Below are positions 12,223 to 23,714 of a stretch of 64,000 bases of DNA, piece by piece. A program made the translations under genes and the position numbers. The DNA comes from Mytilus trossulus (Eukaryota; Mollusca; Bivalvia; Mytilida; Mytilidae), in assembly GCF_036588685.1 (NCBI RefSeq), contig NC_086381.1, forward strand, positions 66,595,436-66,659,435, read 5' to 3'. How positions within the stretch are numbered: the stretch's first letter is position 1; each line of letters starts with the position of its first letter. The notes under the pieces were generated by a model that worked only from the letters and a program-made list of their open reading frames with translations, made no database searches and had not been told where the DNA came from.

Positions 12223-15200
12223 TTATGTAATAAAAATATTCATAATGAAAATGATAAGGATATATATATAGTATTTGATAGCAGAAAGCGATAAAGCATT
12301 TGAAGAACCAAGTTTAGGAGCCAATTCAGTTGCTTTAGTGCTAGATGCAAGAGTTGTAATAATTGTTTTTTCCTGTTTGACTTCAAATTGTATATTAAAG
12401 TGTGAAACGTTATGTTTCTTAAGAGTACGTCTGACACCGGTTCCAGTTGTTGGTATACTAGTAATTGGTAAGGAAATAATATGTGTTGGCTTCGGATTTG
12501 AAAGCGTTGACGAAAGAGTAGAGGTAATAACTGATTTTGACCGACTAACTGCAGGATTAGAGAAAAATCGAGATGCAGTATTAGAATTACCATTTTCCCC
12601 TACAAATATAGTATTGAATTCTTCGGTAGTAGTAGCGACATTTGAATTGATACTTCTGATAGGTGTACTGTTCTTTCTTTTAGATTTTATTTCTTCGTTA
12701 GATAATTTGACATTCCAATTTACAATTGACGTTTGTGCAGTTGTGACGTAATCTATATCACCGGATGAATTAAAATCATCATCAACGCCAGAAGAACGTA
12801 AATCCTCATTTGTAACTGATATTTTATCATTTGTAGCATTGAAAGTTGTATAGTCTGGCGTTATGTCATTTATGGAAGGAAGACTAGTCGTAGCATATTT
12901 CCTCTGTATCTCTAACGCGCTTGAGGTTTCCAAATATTCATTTTCTCCAGGAGATGTAAAATGTTCGGATAGTATACTGTGTAGTAGAGTTGATTGTTTT
13001 ATTTCTGATAAAGTCTTAGTTTTGTGGCTTGTTTCGAGAGTGGTAGTACCAAACTTTTCTTTATCTCTATATTTTTCAATTTCCGTTTTCTGCTCCAAAA
13101 ATTGAACACCTGTATCGTCTTGTGTGTGTTCAAAGTTTGTTGTAAATCCCATGGAGGTTTTGGTGTCTCTCAATAGTTCATTTTTCGTCCCTATAGGTGT
13201 TGTGTTACTGTTGGAAGAACTATTACTAGTGTCATCGTTCTTGTGTCTTCCTAACGTGGCGGTAAATTTGAAATTTCCCAATTTTTCAGAAGACGTAAAA
13301 TGTTCGTATGGCTTATTTTGAGTAACAGTTGATTGTTTGATTTCTAATCTAGTCTGAGTTTCAACGTTTGTTCCGAATGTAGTTTGCTCCAAGCTTTCTT
13401 CATTTTCGGATTTTTGAATTTCAGTATTTTGCTCTAAAAATGGAATAATCGTGTTTGTTTGTGTATGTTCCAAGCTTGTTGTAACTCTTATAGGTGTCTT
13501 GGTGTCGCTAAATAATTCAATATTCGTTCCCATTGGTGTCGTTTTACTATTGGAAGGACTAATACTAGTGTCATCGTTCTTGTTTCTTCCTAACGTGGCG
13601 GTAAATTTGAAATTTCCCAATTTCTCAGAAGACGTAAAATGTTCGTATGGCTTATTTGGAGTAAAAATTGATTGTTTGATTTCTATTCTAGTCCGAGTTT
13701 CAACGTTTGTTTCGAATGTAGTTTGCTCCAAGCTTTCTTCATTTTCGTTTTTTTGAATTTCAGTATTTTGCTCTAAAAATGGAATAATCTTGTTTGCTTG
13801 TGTATGTTCCAAGCTTGTTGTTACTCTTATAGGTGTCTTGGTGTCGCTAAATAATTCAATATTCGTTCCCATTGGTGTCGTTTTACTTTTGGAAGGACTA
13901 TTACTAGTGTCATCGTTCTTGTTTCTTCCTAAAAAGCCGGAAATTTTTAAATTACCCATTTCTCCAGAAGACGTGAAGTGTTCGTATGATATATTTGGAA
14001 GTTCAGTTGATTGTTTCATTTCCGATCTATTCAATAGTTCGACGTTTGTTTTGAATGTAGTTTGATCAATGATTTCTTCATTGCCGGATATTTTATTTTT
14101 AGTATTTTGCTCTAAAAATGAAACACTTGTTTCGTGCTGTGTGTGTTCAAAACTTGTTGTTTCTCCCATGGATGGTTTGGTGTCGCTCAAAAATACATTA
14201 TGCGTCGTCCCCATAGGTGTGGTGTTGTAACTGGAAAGCATAGTACTCGTATCATCGTTCTTATTTATTACTAACGTTGCTGTAGTTTTAAAATTTCTCT
14301 TTTCTCCAGAAGACGTGACTTGTTTGGGTAATGTACTTGGTAGTAGAGATGATTTTGTTATTTCCGATTTAGTTTGAATTTCTTTGTTTATTTCGAGTGT
14401 AGTTTGCTTAAAGCTTTCTTCATTTTCTTCATTTTTTACTTTTCTATCTTGTTCCAAAAATGGAACACTTGAATCATCTGGTGCTTCTTCAAAGTTTGTA
14501 GTAACTCCCATGGACTTCTTTGTTGGAAGATCGCTAAATGATTCCATATTCGAATATCTTGTCGTCTCAATAGGGTTGTTACTATTAGTGGAAGGCGTAT
14601 TAATCGCAGCGTCGTTCGGGTTTCTTACAAACGTGTCTTTAGATTTAATACTTGACCTTTCACCAGAAAATGTGACAGTTTCTAATAATGTACTGGTTAC
14701 TCCAAGTTTAGTCGATTCTGTCATTTTTGGTTTTGTCGTAGTTTCAATGTTGGTTGCTTGGATAGTTGTACTAACACTTTGTTCATTTTTGTTCTTTTGT
14801 GGCTTCAAATCTGTAACAGTCATATTTGGTTGTGCAACAAACGGGTCCTGAGTTGGCACGATGTTAGTTTTTCGTAACGAGTCATCCTTCCAAAAGGGCG
14901 TCGTTATCCCATTTAGTTTGTTGAGAGCGTGTAGATCGGTTGTTGAGATTGCGGGCTTGATATCTTTTAATGTTGATGTCGACTTAAGATCAGTTTTGGA
15001 CATTGTGGACCTTTCACTGATTGTAGATTTGTTTTTATTGTAAGGATGACTTTTGGAATACGTTGTACGAGCTGTTGATATTGTTGTATTATTATTCTCT
15101 CCGTGTTTGGCATTACTATGGTGCTGATGAGGCGCTAGTGGGATAAATACTTTGTCACTTACATGTGCATTTTCTAATGAATAAACGTTTGGTGTATTTA

Positions 15201-15338
15201 CACTGGACAATGGTGACTCTGTCTTCCCCTTCTTTGATATTTTATCTATTCCCTCCTTGAAAGTAGTCGTAGGTCGGGTTGACATTCCATTCAGATCTGC
15301 TGTATGTGTTGTAGTAGTTTGATAAGATTTTGTGCTCA
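12223..15338 (-). CDS. Terminal exon of a large Ser/Thr-rich repeat protein, probably extracellular and membrane- or GPI-anchored
   Basis: One open frame of about 1038 codons ends in TAA at 12223. It has no ATG at its start. Reading 5'->3' on the minus strand, a pyrimidine-rich tract and 'catacag' lead straight into the frame, so the exon begins at 15338 after a phase-1 intron and the protein must continue upstream. The sequence is rich in Thr, Ser, Asn, Glu and Lys, like a mucin-type stalk. It holds five ~113-residue repeats at about residues 240-800 of the exon, each with a '[FL]SDTKT'-like motif, 'FLEQ', 'EHFTSS' and 'NKNDDTS'. The last ~20 residues (SAIKYYIYILIIFIMNIFIT) are strongly hydrophobic and end the protein. 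That fits a GPI-attachment signal or a C-terminal membrane helix with almost no cytoplasmic tail. I do not recognise the family. A shell-, byssus- or mucus-related or cell-surface role would be speculation. Confidence 0.85.
12960..14640 (-). repeat. Five in-frame 339-bp repeats inside the Thr-rich exon
   Basis: The marker GTCGC/GTCTC (plus strand) occurs at 13165, 13504, 13843 and 14182, exactly 339 bp apart, and the equivalent site near 14530 is 348 bp further. 339 bp is 113 codons, so the frame is kept. The two central units (about 13440-14000) are the most alike, indicating recent unequal exchange there; the outer units are older. Confidence 0.85.
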
Positions 15339-15340
15339 CT
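15339..15340 (-). other. Splice acceptor of the Thr-rich terminal exon
   Basis: On the minus strand a T-rich tract ends in 'atcatacag' immediately before the exon base at 15338. The frame continues through the AG only as GTG, so this acceptor, not a start codon, marks the 5' edge of the coding exon. Confidence 0.75.
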
Positions 15341-15379
15341 GTATGATAAAAATAATAGAATTAAGCAACTATAAATATC

Positions 15380-16660
15380 GTATCATGTTTATTATTGAGA
15401 CATGCAAATACTTAATGTATGCCATGTGTATGAATCAGACATGACATCGCGTAACTTATAGTAAGTTTATGATTTAAAAATAATTTGTTTATGTTATGTG
15501 TATGATAAAAACATGGAAATAAAAAAACCTATGTTATGTTATTGATTAATACGTGACGATTATAAACTTACGTTATGTTTATGACTAGGATATGCTACTA
15601 TTCACAATTAAGGAATGACTGTAATATTTTTTCCATCTATGAGGACATTTATAACATAATTAATGTGGTGCACACTGAATAACGCGCGTAGCGGGTTATT
15701 TGACAGTATGCACCACATTTTTTATGTTATCTCGAATAAACTGACAAAAATATTACAGTTATTTCTTATAACTTAATTCTAAATTCAATTTTTTTAAACC
15801 GGCGTTATTCATAAAAAAACGTTGATGACGTCATGGTCACATGACACAATTGTGTCTATGATATGATAAACAAAAACGACGTCAGCCAATCAGAAGACGC
15901 GTTACATCCAAAATTTAATCATTATGTTATGTTCATGATTCTGGTATGACGATATTCATCGTAATATTTTAAAATCTAAAGATATGATGGATACTTATGT
16001 TGTGTTTATGATTAACACACAAATGTATTAAACTTATGTCATGTTTATGAATATCACAAGACTGTACTGACTTTATGTTATGTTTATGATTAGGACATGA
16101 CGATACAAATCTCATGTAATGTTTATAATAAGGACATGACAGTACCAAACTTATCTTAATATGTTTATAATTGACACATGACGTTACAACATTTATGTTA
16201 TTTTTAATGATTAAACCCTGATGATACTAAACGTATGTAATGTTTACGACATGGCTATACTAAATGTGTGCTATGTTTATGATTAAGACATGGCTATACT
16301 TAATGTGTGGTATCTTTATGAATAAGACATGGCGATACTAAATTTGTGCTATAATTATGATTTAGACATGGGATACAAAACTTATCTTATGTTTATGATA
16401 AACACAAAAATGTACTTAACATGTGTTTTATTTAATATGATTAAGACATGACGATACTAAACGTGTGCTATGTTTATGATTAAGACATGGCGATACTAAA
16501 TTTGTGCTATGTTTATGATTAAGACATGACGATATTTAATATGTTCTATGTTTATGATTTAGGCATGGCGATACCAAATTTATCTTATGTTTATGATAAA
16601 CACAAATATGTACTAAACATATGTTTTGTTTATGATTAAGACATGACGATACTAATATAA
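15380..16660. repeat. Degenerate minisatellite, ~39-bp period, in the intron upstream of the Thr-rich exon
   Basis: Variants of 'atgtttatgattaagacatg' followed by 'gcgatactaaatttgtgct' recur every 39-45 bp. They are best preserved at 16225-16560 and interrupted by the foldback element at 15609-15930. No coding sequence. Confidence 0.75.
15609..15769. mobile_element. Foldback element F1 (long hairpin)
   Basis: The left arm begins 'taaggaatgactgtaatatt' and the right arm is its near-complement ending 'tattacagttatttctta'; the arms include 'tggtgcacactg' and its partner 'cagtatgcaccaca'. The loop holds 'cgcgcgtagcgggtt'. TGACGTCA follows at 15826-15833 and GACGTCA at 15878-15884. A second member of the same family is at 25254-25409. 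Confidence 0.75.
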
Positions 16661-16679
16661 TGGTAAATATTATACAATG

Positions 16680-18560
16680 TATTGTCGCAAACACAATGTA
16701 GCTATTTGACCGCACATGGCTTTAATCATTTGTTATTCTTTAACAACTGCTAAAGTCTAAAAATAAACTGCTAGATAAAATAATTTCCATATTGCTAAAC
16801 AAATTTTATATAAAATATATAGCCATCTTATTGGGTATGGTTTATTTTGAAACAGCAAAAGAAATCAATTTGACATGTTCTAGTTTTGATGTAGCAGAGA
16901 AGTGAATAAGTATTAATTTTGGGTCTTGAAAATAGTTCATAATTTTCCAACTATTTCTTCTGCTAGCCAATATAATAGTGTTGTTAGTATTTGTACGGCT
17001 ATCCGGAACAATAACACAGGGAATATTTGTCCTGATAACCAAACTATCAGTGGTGGGATTTTTTTTAAAGCTATCCAGTTGAATATTGATGCATTCAGGT
17101 GTCATGATTAACCAACAATTATAATGGCTAGTCTAAAGATGCAGTCAAAATTTTTCCATTATATCTTTGTGTAGCAGATTATTACATGATTATTCCGAAT
17201 ATTGCTAGTTTGTAAAACAAAATATCATTTAATGTTAATAACCCCGAACAGATATGCTAGAGACCAAATCACATAAATCTATTACAAACAACAAAAATAT
17301 TAGCAACATTGGTTTTGAAAAGAACCATTTTGTGAGAATGGCGGAAGAGGAATAAGAAGAAAAAGAACTGGGCAAACCAATAATTCTCCAAAATGTGTTG
17401 ATACTTAATTGAATTATTTATTTTATTTACATAGGATTCTTTCCTGATTAACGGAAGAGGAACTAACACAGGAAACTTGATAAATTTAGTGTTGATTATG
17501 TCTTAATTATTTTATTCTATAACTACTTTTCTTTACAATACATCGTTAGGAAACGATAACAAAAAGGGAGAGGTTGCAATTCAATGTTAAGTTATTTCGT
17601 CTTAATACCTTTATCTTGACAAACCCAATTTCCGATACATCAATTAAAAATATTGAAAAACTTTACTTAGCCATGTATTGTTATAGGAAACTTGCAGCAC
17701 GCCCCATATCGTTTAAAACATATTGATAAAAACTAATTTTAAAAAACGACTGGAAAATATTTTCTTTCAGTTTTTGGTTTTATAAAATTTATTGATTGAA
17801 AGCATGAACATATGAGATAGTTTACCGTTATATGTAAGGACCGAAAATGTGAAAAGAATTAAGAGGGTGTCCATGGAAAACCCAGGCAGTGGATGGCACA
17901 TGATATATTTTGTTTTCAAAATTTTTTCATCTATTTCATATCACAAATTCATTCTTTTTCAAAGTAATATTGTGTTTTTATATTATTTGCAACAAATAAA
18001 GAGAAAAAAAATACATAGAAAGCACTGAAAATTCATTGAAAAGGGGAGATAACTCTTCATTTTGTACAAAATTTTGTTGCATTGTTAGTGAACTTTAAAA
18101 TCATTTTCTGAGCCATCCATTGTTGATTCAAAAATATCTTTGACATATATATCCTTTGTATGATATAAACATTGCATTGGAACCAAAAATTAAGTGGGAA
18201 AAGAATTATGTTGTGCCACCCATATCATAGGATTTGCCTGATATTTACTTGGACAGCCTCTTAAACTGTGAAAATTTGATCTCGAATGTCACGAAAGTCT
18301 AGAGACACTATATTAGGTGTTTGATTTATTTTATTTTCCCTGAATTTGTTTAATATGCTAAACACAAACATTGTCCTAACTTATACATGCTAAATCCAAA
18401 ATAATTGCATTTGTAAAAAAAAACAATACTTTCGATCTTTTGTTATCTAAATAAATAATTTGGATTATAAAATATCACGATTATCTGTTCTGTTGTCCAT
18501 GAATGTGTTGAGGAGAGAAAAATAGACAACACCTAATGTACTCAATTTAAGTTAATATTT
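16680..18560. other. Intergenic or intronic DNA without a firm gene
   Basis: On the minus strand, 16842-17105 is open for 87 codons from an ATG, but it has no clear acceptor or donor and no recognised domain. If the Thr-rich gene continues upstream, its intron or earlier exons lie in this direction, but I could not identify one. No other feature was seen. Confidence 0.35.
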
Positions 18561-19950
18561 GCTAATTTTTTTTTTCATTTTAACATGTTTATTTATACTG
18601 GATTGGGAAATAAAACAAGTTTTGCAACTTATATCAATCCCTTTCCACTTTTCGGGTGCGAGTGATGCCTTGTAGCGGCATTAGCCTGCTTTTTTTCGAA
18701 ATCTTCAAGGGTGTCTTTAACGTGCAAGAGATATAGCTCACTCTTAACTATGGTCAGCCATGATTTATCGTCCCCTTCCGATGGACTATCATTGTTTTAC
18801 TTGAGACCATACTCGCAAATTGTACTAATTTTAAATCAATATGCACTAATTTTAGGTATTGTACTTATTTCAAATAATGTACTCACATGCCTTTCCTGTG
18901 CTCTGTAGGAATTTTGAGCAGACGAACAAAATTGCTATACAGTTCCATAAGCTAAGTACCTGTTGGAAAATAATGATAAGAAATACGTAAAATAACATTA
19001 TAATTGCTAATAGACTGGCAGTGAAAAACTTCGTGCAATTTACGAAAATCGGTCAAGATAAAATATCATAATGATAAAGTTTTCGGAGCGACTTTTTCTA
19101 TTTTGTAATAATATATAATATTTAAAGGAATTTTATTATTGTGTAGAATTTTACACTCTTCCTCACTAATTTCAAATCTTAAGTACTCTATGCTCAGTGC
19201 CATTAAAATACTGTCATTTCAATTCACTTAGTTAAGATCAAAAGTACCATGAATAAGTCCAAAGAATGAACTGTTATAACATTAAAGGTACCAATCTTAC
19301 TGCACTGGATGCGCATTTTGACAATAAAAGTCTTTTCAGTGATGTTCGAGGCCACTATATATACCACATGTATGTCAACATAAGCACTATCAGTTCTAAC
19401 TATTTTACCCGTGTACGATTAAGGAATTCATTATACCCCGGCATGGGTTTATTTCATATGTGTATTAACGTATGTATTTGTTCCCATTACGTTCATCCAT
19501 AAACTAATATAAAGACTGCATATCAACATGCATAATTAAAAAATATTTTGTCCTCTACCAAATTTAGTTGATGCGACTGACCAGAGGGATTAGACAGGGG
19601 AGAGCATATTTCCCATTTCCCTACCAACTACTCCCACTACCCGCCACTGTATTCCCCTAAAACGTAATTCTCTTACTCCCACTTCCTGCCTTACATGTAC
19701 TCCAAAATGAAAAGGCCTGAGAATACAGTTATGTCGTATTGCACTTCTTTTAGACAAATAACGCAAATAAAACAAATTCGCACCGGCTCTATCCAAAAAA
19801 AGACTTCTACAGTGAAGTTTACTTCCAAACTCCAAACAGTGATCGTTTCCGTTCTGGAACTATTTTCTTTTACTCCATTAGTGTAGAGTAGTATTCGGGC
19901 TCGTATGCGGATCGGAACTGGAACTGCCGGGGAGTTTGGTATACTTCATA
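18561..19950. other. Intergenic DNA, probable repeat at 18600-18900
   Basis: The stretch at about 18600-18900 ('cccttccgatggactatcat' and surroundings) looks like an interspersed repeat by its higher GC, but only one copy is in the window. The minus-strand open frame at 19590-19835 was not recognised and carries no splice context that I trust. Confidence 0.3.
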
Positions 19951-19954
19951 TGAT

Positions 19955-20480
19955 GAAGACATAATTTTTCAATCAGTTTAATTTAGGTCTGGAGCTGATT
20001 GCGTGTCAGTAACTGCCAGTAGTCCTTTGTTTATTTAAGAATCATTGTCATTTTGTTTAGTTTCTTTTGTTAACTATTCTGGCATCGGAATCGGATTTCT
20101 CTTAAACTGAGTTTTACTATGCGTTTTGTTGTGCGTTTGTTTTTTCTACATTGGCTAGAGGTATAAAAGGGGGTGAAATCTCAAAAAACATGTTTAATCC
20201 CTGCGCATTTTGCACCTGTCCTAAGTCAGGAGCCTCTTGTCATTGTTAGTATTATATGATTTTTAATTTAAGTTTTTTCTGTAAAATTCGGAGTTTAATA
20301 TGACGTCGACCATCAATGAAATGGTAACAGCTATATTTGTTTAGGGGCCAGCTGAAGGACTCCTCCGAGTGCGGAAGTTTCTCACTGCATTGAAGACCCA
20401 TTGGTGGCCTTCATCTCTTGTAAACTCTATGATTGGGTTATTGTCTATTTGACACATTCACCATTTCCATTCTCAATGTT
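19955..20480 (+). repeat. Interspersed repeat family D, copy 2
   Basis: Same family and orientation as 11255-11720, with 'tttctacattggctagaggt', 'aagtcaggagcctcttgtc' and 'ggccagctgaaggactcctc'. It extends slightly further 3' to 'ttgtctatttgacacattca'. Confidence 0.75.
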
Positions 20481-21506
20481 ACAATGTATACTACTTGTGG
20501 ACAAATAATAAGAAATTATAGAAAAGTTACACAATATTATTAACCCTTAGGAATTCGTGTTCAAACACGTTTGTTTAACAGCTCTAACTCAAAATATGGA
20601 TAATTTTATTCTAAAGGGGTCAGTTATTAAGTTTAACAGCTTCAGGCATACTGATTTTTGACCTTTCAAACTGGATCAAAACGGTACTTTATCTTAAAAT
20701 TTAAGACCCAATATTTGTTTATTTGTATATAAATTCTCCCCACTCTTACAATTTTATGCATTAAATATAAATAAATAAATGGGGGAAGATGTATGAAAAA
20801 AATGCGGGTATTACACTGCTCACACTAGGGACTGTAGACAACGAAAGACAAAGAACGATTACTGTGTCCCGGGACCAAAGTCGCTTAATTGTTTCTACGG
20901 ATATGCCTTTTTCCACTCATCCCTTTTCTTAGGTTTCCGACCCCTCAGTTTCGCCATTCCCATAATCAATCTCCTCTAACAATAATTGAGAATGTGTTAA
21001 TTTATTGTGGCCGACAGGAACTTCCTTATCTTAGAAGGGATTTAACTCTGTAAACCACATTTCGTTAATGTGTTTTACTAAAAAATATATATAAGACAAT
21101 CGAACTCCAAAATGATACAACACATGTAATTGCAAAAGTTTTTTTTTTTCTAAAACTACGATACTTCTTCGTGTTTGAATTTGATGAATCTATTCATTAC
21201 TTATCTAACATTCTTGAAAATGTAAACTTGATATATTGCATATACATTTGTTGAGAACCTATCTTAACCTCCAATCATCGTATATTAGTCAGTATTATCG
21301 AGTATTGATTCAACCAAACGTACCGCTTTTTCTTTACTATTCAAATAAATGCCTATGCAACCTTTTTTTTTTTTTTTATTATTCTTCAATTTCAAGACTT
21401 CAAGCGTATAAATTTATTGAAATACCTCATATATAAATACTTCATTAATAATATATCGCATTATCTTAGTAAGATATCCTTACATAATGTTATAATATAA
21501 TATTGT
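20481..21506. other. AT-rich intergenic DNA
   Basis: No gene or defined repeat recognised. T-runs occur near 21140 and 21365. Confidence 0.45.
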
Positions 21507-21650
21507 GTTATTAACTGGCTGTTTCTGTATTGGCACTGGTATAGATTAAGTGTTTGCTGTATTGGTCTCGAGACCCGTAGGGTCGAGGGCTAATACAGCT
21601 GCCCGAGAATCTATACCAGTGCAAATACAGAAATAGCCAGTTTATAACGC
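21507..21650. mobile_element. Foldback element F2 (long hairpin)
   Basis: The left arm 'ggctgtttctgtattggcac' and 'tggtatagatt' pairs with the right arm 'aatctataccagtgcaaata' and 'cagaaatagcc'. The loop region 'gagacccgtagggtcgag' resembles the loops of the other foldbacks. CGACGTCA follows at 21962-21969. Confidence 0.7.
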
Positions 21651-21699
21651 TTTTATTAAATAATCCAACTTTTTTAATACAAACTTGTTCTGAATGCTG

Positions 21700-21925
21700 T
21701 ATTGCATATATCAAATGTGAATATGGGGCCATTATTTCCAATACATACGGGCAATGATGCGAATATAGGGCCAATATTTCCAATAAGGACTGGCAATGAT
21801 GTGAATATAGGGCCAGTACATGTATTTCCAATACGGACTGGCAATGAATCCTGAATTCCATGCACAATATATGTTTACATGTAATTCAGGATTCATTGCC
21901 AGTCCGTATTGGAAATATTAATCCT
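21700..21925. repeat. Short tandem repeat leading into a 33-bp perfect palindrome
   Basis: Three direct repeats of about 45-50 bp (variants of 'tttccaatacggactggcaa' plus 'tgatgtgaatatagggcca') precede a pair of inverted arms of about 33 bp: 'tttccaatacggactggcaa' at 21826-21845, answered by its complement ending at 21918. The loop is about 25 bp. Confidence 0.8.
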
Positions 21926-22520
21926 GACCGAATATAGATCATGTAATTTATATGAACAGGACGACGTCACCAACCATGATGACACATATGCCGTTGTGGT
22001 AGTATTAGGGCTGCGTTAAACTAATAATCCTATTGTTGAATAACATATATTATAAACTATATGAAGTTTCTTGACAATGGAATAAATATGAAACTCACGG
22101 GCAAATCATGCAGAGATTAATAAGTTAATAAGGGGCAAAAATATTTGCCATAGATGTGATATCGATCCGATGGTTAAAGAGACAAGTATCTATCAGACAG
22201 TATAATTGACGAGAATTTAAGCAACTGAATCTCATCGTACGGCCTTCCATACATATTGTTTTACAGTGCTCTTTAAACTTATCCGGCATGACAAAATTTA
22301 AAACAATTCAAACAACCAATCGGACACCTATCCGTAGCAAGGGTTTTCCTGCCCGAATGGATAAGTCCAAAGAATATCATTGTGGGGTTACTAGAAATAA
22401 CCATGCATATCGCTTCTAGCAGTCACAAGAAGAGGGAATGATATCAACTCTTATCGTCATTCCCTTCGCCTATACATCCCTTCATTGTTTGTACCACGGC
22501 TTTGTGACATAAGCAATATA
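21926..22520. other. Intergenic DNA
   Basis: No gene recognised. It contains a single CGACGTCA (21962-21969) downstream of foldback F2. Confidence 0.4.
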
Positions 22521-22523
22521 GAC

Positions 22524-22746
22524 ATTTGCACCTGTCCTAAGTCAGGAATCTGATGTACAGTAGTTGTCGTTTGTTTATGTAATATATACGTGTTTCTCGT
22601 TTCTCGTTTTGTTTATATAGATTAGACCGTTGGTTTTCCCGTTTGAATGGTTTTACACTAGTAATTTTGGGGCCCTTTATAGCTTGTTGTTCGGTGTCAG
22701 CCAAGGCTCTGTGTTGAAGGCCGTACATTGACCTTCAATGTACATG
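22524..22746 (+). repeat. Family A repeat, left half, split by a transposon
   Basis: Starts at 'gacatttgcacctgtcctaa' and runs through 'ggccctttatagcttgttgt' to 'aaggccgtacattgacc'. It then stops at the left end of the 3.9-kb element at 22749. The missing right half appears at 26640-26726. Confidence 0.8.
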
Positions 22747-22794
22747 TACAGTGGAGATCACTTCTAACCTCTCATTAAATCTGTCAGAATCTGT

Positions 22795-23200
22795 CAGGAG
22801 AACTGTTCTAGGACAGTACGTAGAACTGTCAGCCTGACACCTTTTAGTCAGTTCTAGGTTAGAACTGTTCTAGCTAGAACTGATTTGGTCAGTTCTACCT
22901 AGAACTGATTTGGACAGTTCTACCTAGAACTGATCCTGACAGTTCTACCCTAGAACTGATTTGGACAGTTCTACCTAGAACTGATCCTGACAGTTCTACT
23001 CTAGAACAGTTTTAGTCAGTTCTACTTCTAGAACAGTTCTGATTACAAATTCTACGGCTAGAATTGATTTATAAAATCTACGGCTAGAATTGATTTATAA
23101 ATTCTACGGCTAGAATTGATTTATAAATTCTACGGCTAGAATTGATTTTTAAATCCGACGGCAAATATTGATTTATAAATTCTACGTCTAGAATTGATTT
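22795..23200. repeat. Left-arm minisatellites of the 3.9-kb element
   Basis: From 22795 to about 23035, units of about 24 bp alternate 'tagaactgatttggacagtt' with 'ctacc'. Each contains an inverted AGAACTG/CAGTTCT pair. From 23040 to 23200 they give way to a 26-bp unit, 'ctacggctagaattgattta' plus 'taaatt', repeated about six times. Confidence 0.85.
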
Positions 23201-23714
23201 ATATGTTTTAAGAACTCTTTGTCTAAATATAAAGGCTTCGGCAAAATGGCGATTAATATTATAAAGAGTTTTGCTATTTTGCCGGTTTTATTTCAAATTT
23301 TTCGTCGGCAAGAGAACATGTTTAACCCCGTCATATTCTGCATGTATGTGACTGTTCCATGTCTGGAGCCTGTTATTCAGTGATTTTCTTTTGTTGATGT
23401 GTTACATAAATTATTTGTTTTTCTTTCATTTTTGAACATAGATTAAGCCGTTAATATTGGGAAAAAGGGGCCGGGGGGGGGGGGCATTTTTATTTCAATT
23501 GTTTTACATTTGTCATTTGGGGAGTCAGGATGGCTCATTTTACATAAAAAAAATTATCTGACCTTAATCTTTGTGTAAAATGTTATTCTGGCCCAAACCA
23601 CCAGGGACGGAACCAGCAGTTTTAAAAGGGGGGGGGGTCCAACTAAATGTCCTCATTCAAATGCATTGATCGTCAAAAAAGGGGTCCCCCACCGCTCTGG
23701 ATCTGCCATTGATC

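Noticed and set aside
12275..15043. Plus-strand open frames opposite the Thr-rich exon (for example 12275-12751, 14384-14851)
   Set aside because: They mirror the minus-strand repeats and have hydrophobic, low-complexity translations; the long minus-strand frame with a proper acceptor explains them.
19590..19835. 81-codon minus-strand frame considered as an upstream exon of the Thr-rich gene
   Set aside because: No donor in the phase needed to join 15338, and no similarity in composition.
22795..23200. CRISPR-like regular repeats
   Set aside because: Units are directly adjacent with no unique spacers, lie in a transposon arm and in an animal genome.
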